Below are positions 61,750 to 64,000 of a stretch of DNA of 64,000 nucleotides, in pieces. Position numbers and translations under genes: made by a program. The stretch is from assembly GCA_020634435.1 (NCBI GenBank), contig JACKBS010000013.1, positions 1 through 64,000 of the forward strand, written 5' to 3'. Numbering within the stretch: the first letter of the stretch is position 1; each line of letters begins with the position of its first letter. The notes beneath the pieces were generated by a model. The model was given only the letters and a program-made list of their open reading frames with translations, ran no database searches and was not told where the DNA came from. This stretch comes from Ardenticatenaceae bacterium (GTDB lineage: Bacteria; Chloroflexota; Anaerolineae; Promineifilales; Promineifilaceae).

Positions 61750-64000
61750 TGTTAGAAAAGATCAAAAAATTCGTAGCGCCACCCCGGTTCCCGGAAGACG
61801 ATGAAAAGACGCGAATTGCCACCCTGCTCAACACGCTGCTGTGGCTGTTCATCTCGGTTTTTGTTGTCCTCACGGTGGTTTCCCTCTTTCTTCAGGACGC
61901 AACTCAGGCGATTGTCAGCTATGTCCTGGTCGTGGCCGCTAACTTTTTGCCCCTTGCTTTATTAAAAAGAGGGCAGGTAAAAGCGGCCAGCTGGGTTACC
62001 ATTGTAATGTTTTACCTGGCTATCGTCGGTTCTGGATTTTATCTTTCTGGGCTTAGCCTGAGTATTCTCTCCTCGTTCCTGGTGATGATTGTGGCCACGG
62101 GTCTGCTCCTTGGTCGAACGCAGGCCAATGTGTTGGCCGGCATTACCATTGTTATCAGTGCTATTCTGGCTCATCTAGAAGCAATCGGTCAGATCGTGTC
62201 TTCGGCTACATCCTTGTCTGACATTTTGGCGGTAGGCGCCAATATTGTGGTGCTGGCCATCACCCTGACATTAACCTTACGCGACCTGACAAACTTCTCT
62301 AACCGGATGCGCCAAAGTAATGAAGATTTGCTGGCTGTTCGTGACAGTTTGGAACAAACCGTTGCTGAACGTACTCGTGCTCTGGCGTTGGCGGCCGATA
62401 TTGGGCGAAGCGTATCGCAGATTCGGCAGTTGGATGAGCTGCTGCAAGATGCGGTAAACACGATTCAGGAACGATTTGGATTGTATTATGCCCAAATTTA
62501 CCTCACCGACCGGCGGCAAAAAACATTGTCGTTGCAGGCGGGTACTGGCATTGTGGGCCGCCAGCTGGTGCGGCGCGGTCACGTGCTAACTATCGGTACC
62601 GGGTCTATCAACGGTACGGCCGTTACTGAAAAACGCACGGTTGTGGTGCCAGATACGGCCGCTTCCCCCATGTTTAAGCCTAACTCACTGCTGCCCTTCA
62701 CGCGCTCAGAAATGTCTGTGCCGCTGATGCTGGGCGACGAAGTGCTGGGTGTGCTCAACCTGCAAAGCGATGTGGTGAGAGGGTTGACGGCCCAAAACGC
62801 AGACGCTTTTGAAACGTTAGCCGGTCAGCTGGCAGTGGCCATTGAAAACGCCAACCTCTTTACCGAAACGCAAGAAGCCCGGGCTCAGGTGGAAGAGTAT
62901 GTGGGTGTGGTGGTTCGTGAAGGTTGGGACAATTATCAAGATGGCATCACGCAGCCGGAACTGCTGGGTTTCTCTTTTGAAGAGGACACGCTGCAACGCC
63001 TGATACAACCTACCCCAGCCACTGTCATGGGTGGCAGTCATCTGAATATTCCCATCGTCATTGCTAGCGAGACAATCGGTACCATCCAGCTAGAGGCAGA
63101 ACCCGGCCATGTCTGGACTGACGAAGAGAAAGAAATGGTAACGGCCGTTGCCCGGCAAGTGGGGCAGCAAGCAGAAAACCTCCGCCTCCTGGCTGAAACA
63201 TACCAGTACCGTAACGAAGCCGAACAGTTTGCTCGCCGCCTCAGCGGTGAAGCATGGCGTGATTTTGTTGAAGATCGGGGCGAATCTGGGCGAGGCTTCA
63301 TGTACGATCAGAACGAAATTCAGCCCTTGTCCTCAGAAGCCATCGCCGCTTTGCCCGAGTCGGATGTACTCTGGCAGCCGCTGCAAGTGCAAAGCGAAGT
63401 CATTGGCGAAATGATCATTGCTGGAGCTGGAAAAGTGGACGATGGGCTGCTAGCGGCCGTTTCTGAACAGCTCAGCGCCCACATCGAAAATTTGCGTCTG
63501 GCCCGACAAACCGAAACTGCGCTGGCCCAAACCGACGTTCTTTACCACATTGGTCATGACTTGAACACGGCGGCTAATGTAGAAGAGGTTTTGTTGGCGG
63601 CTTTGCGGCCTGTCATGGCTACAGGGGTATCTGAAGCCACGTTGATGTTTGTGGAATTGGACAAAAAGAACGAGCCAGAGGCGCTGGAACTGCTGGCCGA
63701 TTGGCAGCATGAAGGTCGCCCGTCTTACCCGGTGGGCATCCGTTTCCCGGTGAAGCAGTTCCCCTTTGCGGGCCTGTTCCTCCGCGACCCCAGTTCACCC
63801 CAGCTGCTCGGCGACGTGCTGGTTGATGAGCGTGTGGATGAATTTACGCGTAACGTGATGACGCAGGCCGGTATTCGAGCCATCGCCGTGGTTCCGCTTA
63901 CGGTAGCCCAGCAATGGGTGGGCATTATGACGTGCAGTTGGTCTACGGTACATCCTTTTACCCGGCAAGAAAGAGAAATTTTCAACGCCCTCATCAACAT
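61749..64000 (+). CDS. Membrane multi-GAF sensor protein (partial, runs off the window)
   Basis: At least 750 residues, open to the right edge with no stop. The N-terminal 155 residues contain about five to six membrane helices (LLNTLLWLFISVFVVLTVVSLFL, YVLVVAANFLPLALL, WVTIVMFYLAIVGSGF). A coiled linker with RTRALALAADIGRSV leads to a first GAF (about 235-375: YYAQIYLTDRRQKTLSLQAGTG, SVPLMLGDEVLGVLNLQS). At least two more GAF-like units follow (about 385-490 and 590-700). A kinase domain may lie beyond the window. It is translationally linked to the gene before it. Confidence 0.82.
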   Translation, partial: MLEKIKKFVAPPRFPEDDEKTRIATLLNTLLWLFISVFVVLTVVSLFLQDATQAIVSYVLVVAANFLPLALLKRGQVKAASWVTIVMFYLAIVGSGFYLSGLSLSILSSFLVMIVATGLLLGRTQANVLAGITIVISAILAHLEAIGQIVSSATSLSDILAVGANIVVLAITLTLTLRDLTNFSNRMRQSNEDLLAVRDSLEQTVAERTRALALAADIGRSVSQIRQLDELLQDAVNTIQERFGLYYAQIYLTDRRQKTLSLQAGTGIVGRQLVRRGHVLTIGTGSINGTAVTEKRTVVVPDTAASPMFKPNSLLPFTRSEMSVPLMLGDEVLGVLNLQSDVVRGLTAQNADAFETLAGQLAVAIENANLFTETQEARAQVEEYVGVVVREGWDNYQDGITQPELLGFSFEEDTLQRLIQPTPATVMGGSHLNIPIVIASETIGTIQLEAEPGHVWTDEEKEMVTAVARQVGQQAENLRLLAETYQYRNEAEQFARRLSGEAWRDFVEDRGESGRGFMYDQNEIQPLSSEAIAALPESDVLWQPLQVQSEVIGEMIIAGAGKVDDGLLAAVSEQLSAHIENLRLARQTETALAQTDVLYHIGHDLNTAANVEEVLLAALRPVMATGVSEATLMFVELDKKNEPEALELLADWQHEGRPSYPVGIRFPVKQFPFAGLFLRDPSSPQLLGDVLVDERVDEFTRNVMTQAGIRAIAVVPLTVAQQWVGIMTCSWSTVHPFTRQEREIFNALIN

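Overview
The window reads as a stretch of chromosome from a Chloroflexi (Anaerolineae / Ardenticatenia-like) bacterium. This is inferred from style, not from a marker gene: Pro/Thr-rich 'PTATPTP' linkers on lipoproteins and kinases, several Ser/Thr kinases, GAF-rich sensors, a secreted Calx-beta protein ending in IFLPFVTR, a GatCAB amidotransferase, and many word-like intergenic palindromes. No rRNA, tRNA, CRISPR array or prophage was seen. The most pervasive signal is the palindrome ACGGCCGT (often AACGGCCGTT), about 115 copies by hand count, mostly inside genes. There it encodes TAV, NGR or RP(F/V/L) depending on frame.

Layout. 0-2.7 kb: the end of an unknown gene, a structured leader with two look-alike terminators, a divergent EF-Ts gene, a nucleotidyltransferase remnant and a methyltransferase. 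2.8-7.8 kb: a membrane FeS protein, DUF998 / CPBP protease / PadR operon, a lipoprotein, a GNAT acetyltransferase and a Nudix hydrolase. 7.9-13.3 kb: two divergent Ser/Thr kinases, one fused to a PP2C phosphatase and an external FecR-like part, then a Calx-beta protein. 13.4-21.1 kb, minus strand: aroE-aroA-SEC-C-HAD with stop/start overlaps in its last three genes, a DedA + DUF368 pair, acyl-CoA dehydrogenase and a PRC-barrel protein. 21.4-28.6 kb: a MerB-like lyase with an in-frame TGA at the catalytic-cysteine position, a DinB protein, a frameshifted acyl-CoA synthetase, GNAT, MEMO and an M1 peptidase.

28.7-36.4 kb, minus strand, is regulatory: an ECF sigma factor; a five-gene unit (coiled-coil protein, coiled-coil/SH3 membrane protein, Ras-like GTPase, soluble histidine kinase, OmpR response regulator); and a second ECF sigma factor, an anti-sigma-like protein and an MscS-like channel. 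36.8-45.7 kb holds envelope and carbohydrate genes (HhH protein, Ig-LysM protein, LysM protein, FHA protein, glycosidase lipoprotein, alpha-amylase family enzyme, cNMP/PH protein). 45.7-47.0 kb is a complete IS3-family element. 47.1-56.3 kb carries def, gatC, gatA and gatB, with gatA and gatB separated by a sugar nucleotidyltransferase, an aminotransferase, an AT-rich LRR-Roc-COR protein with an effector-associated-domain-like tail, and an MNT nucleotidyltransferase. 56.7-64 kb is a sensory cluster: a lone ABC-type binding lipoprotein followed by three membrane GAF proteins, the last running off the window.

Sequence quality: the acyl-CoA synthetase gene (two sites), gatA and the Roco gene carry one-base shifts, all at homopolymers, and the aminotransferase has an in-frame TGA. 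Indel errors are a live explanation for the shifts. The TGA in the MerB-like gene differs: it sits on a catalytic cysteine and is followed at a suitable distance by a bacterial SECIS-like hairpin with a GGTC loop, so it is the best candidate here for an undescribed feature.
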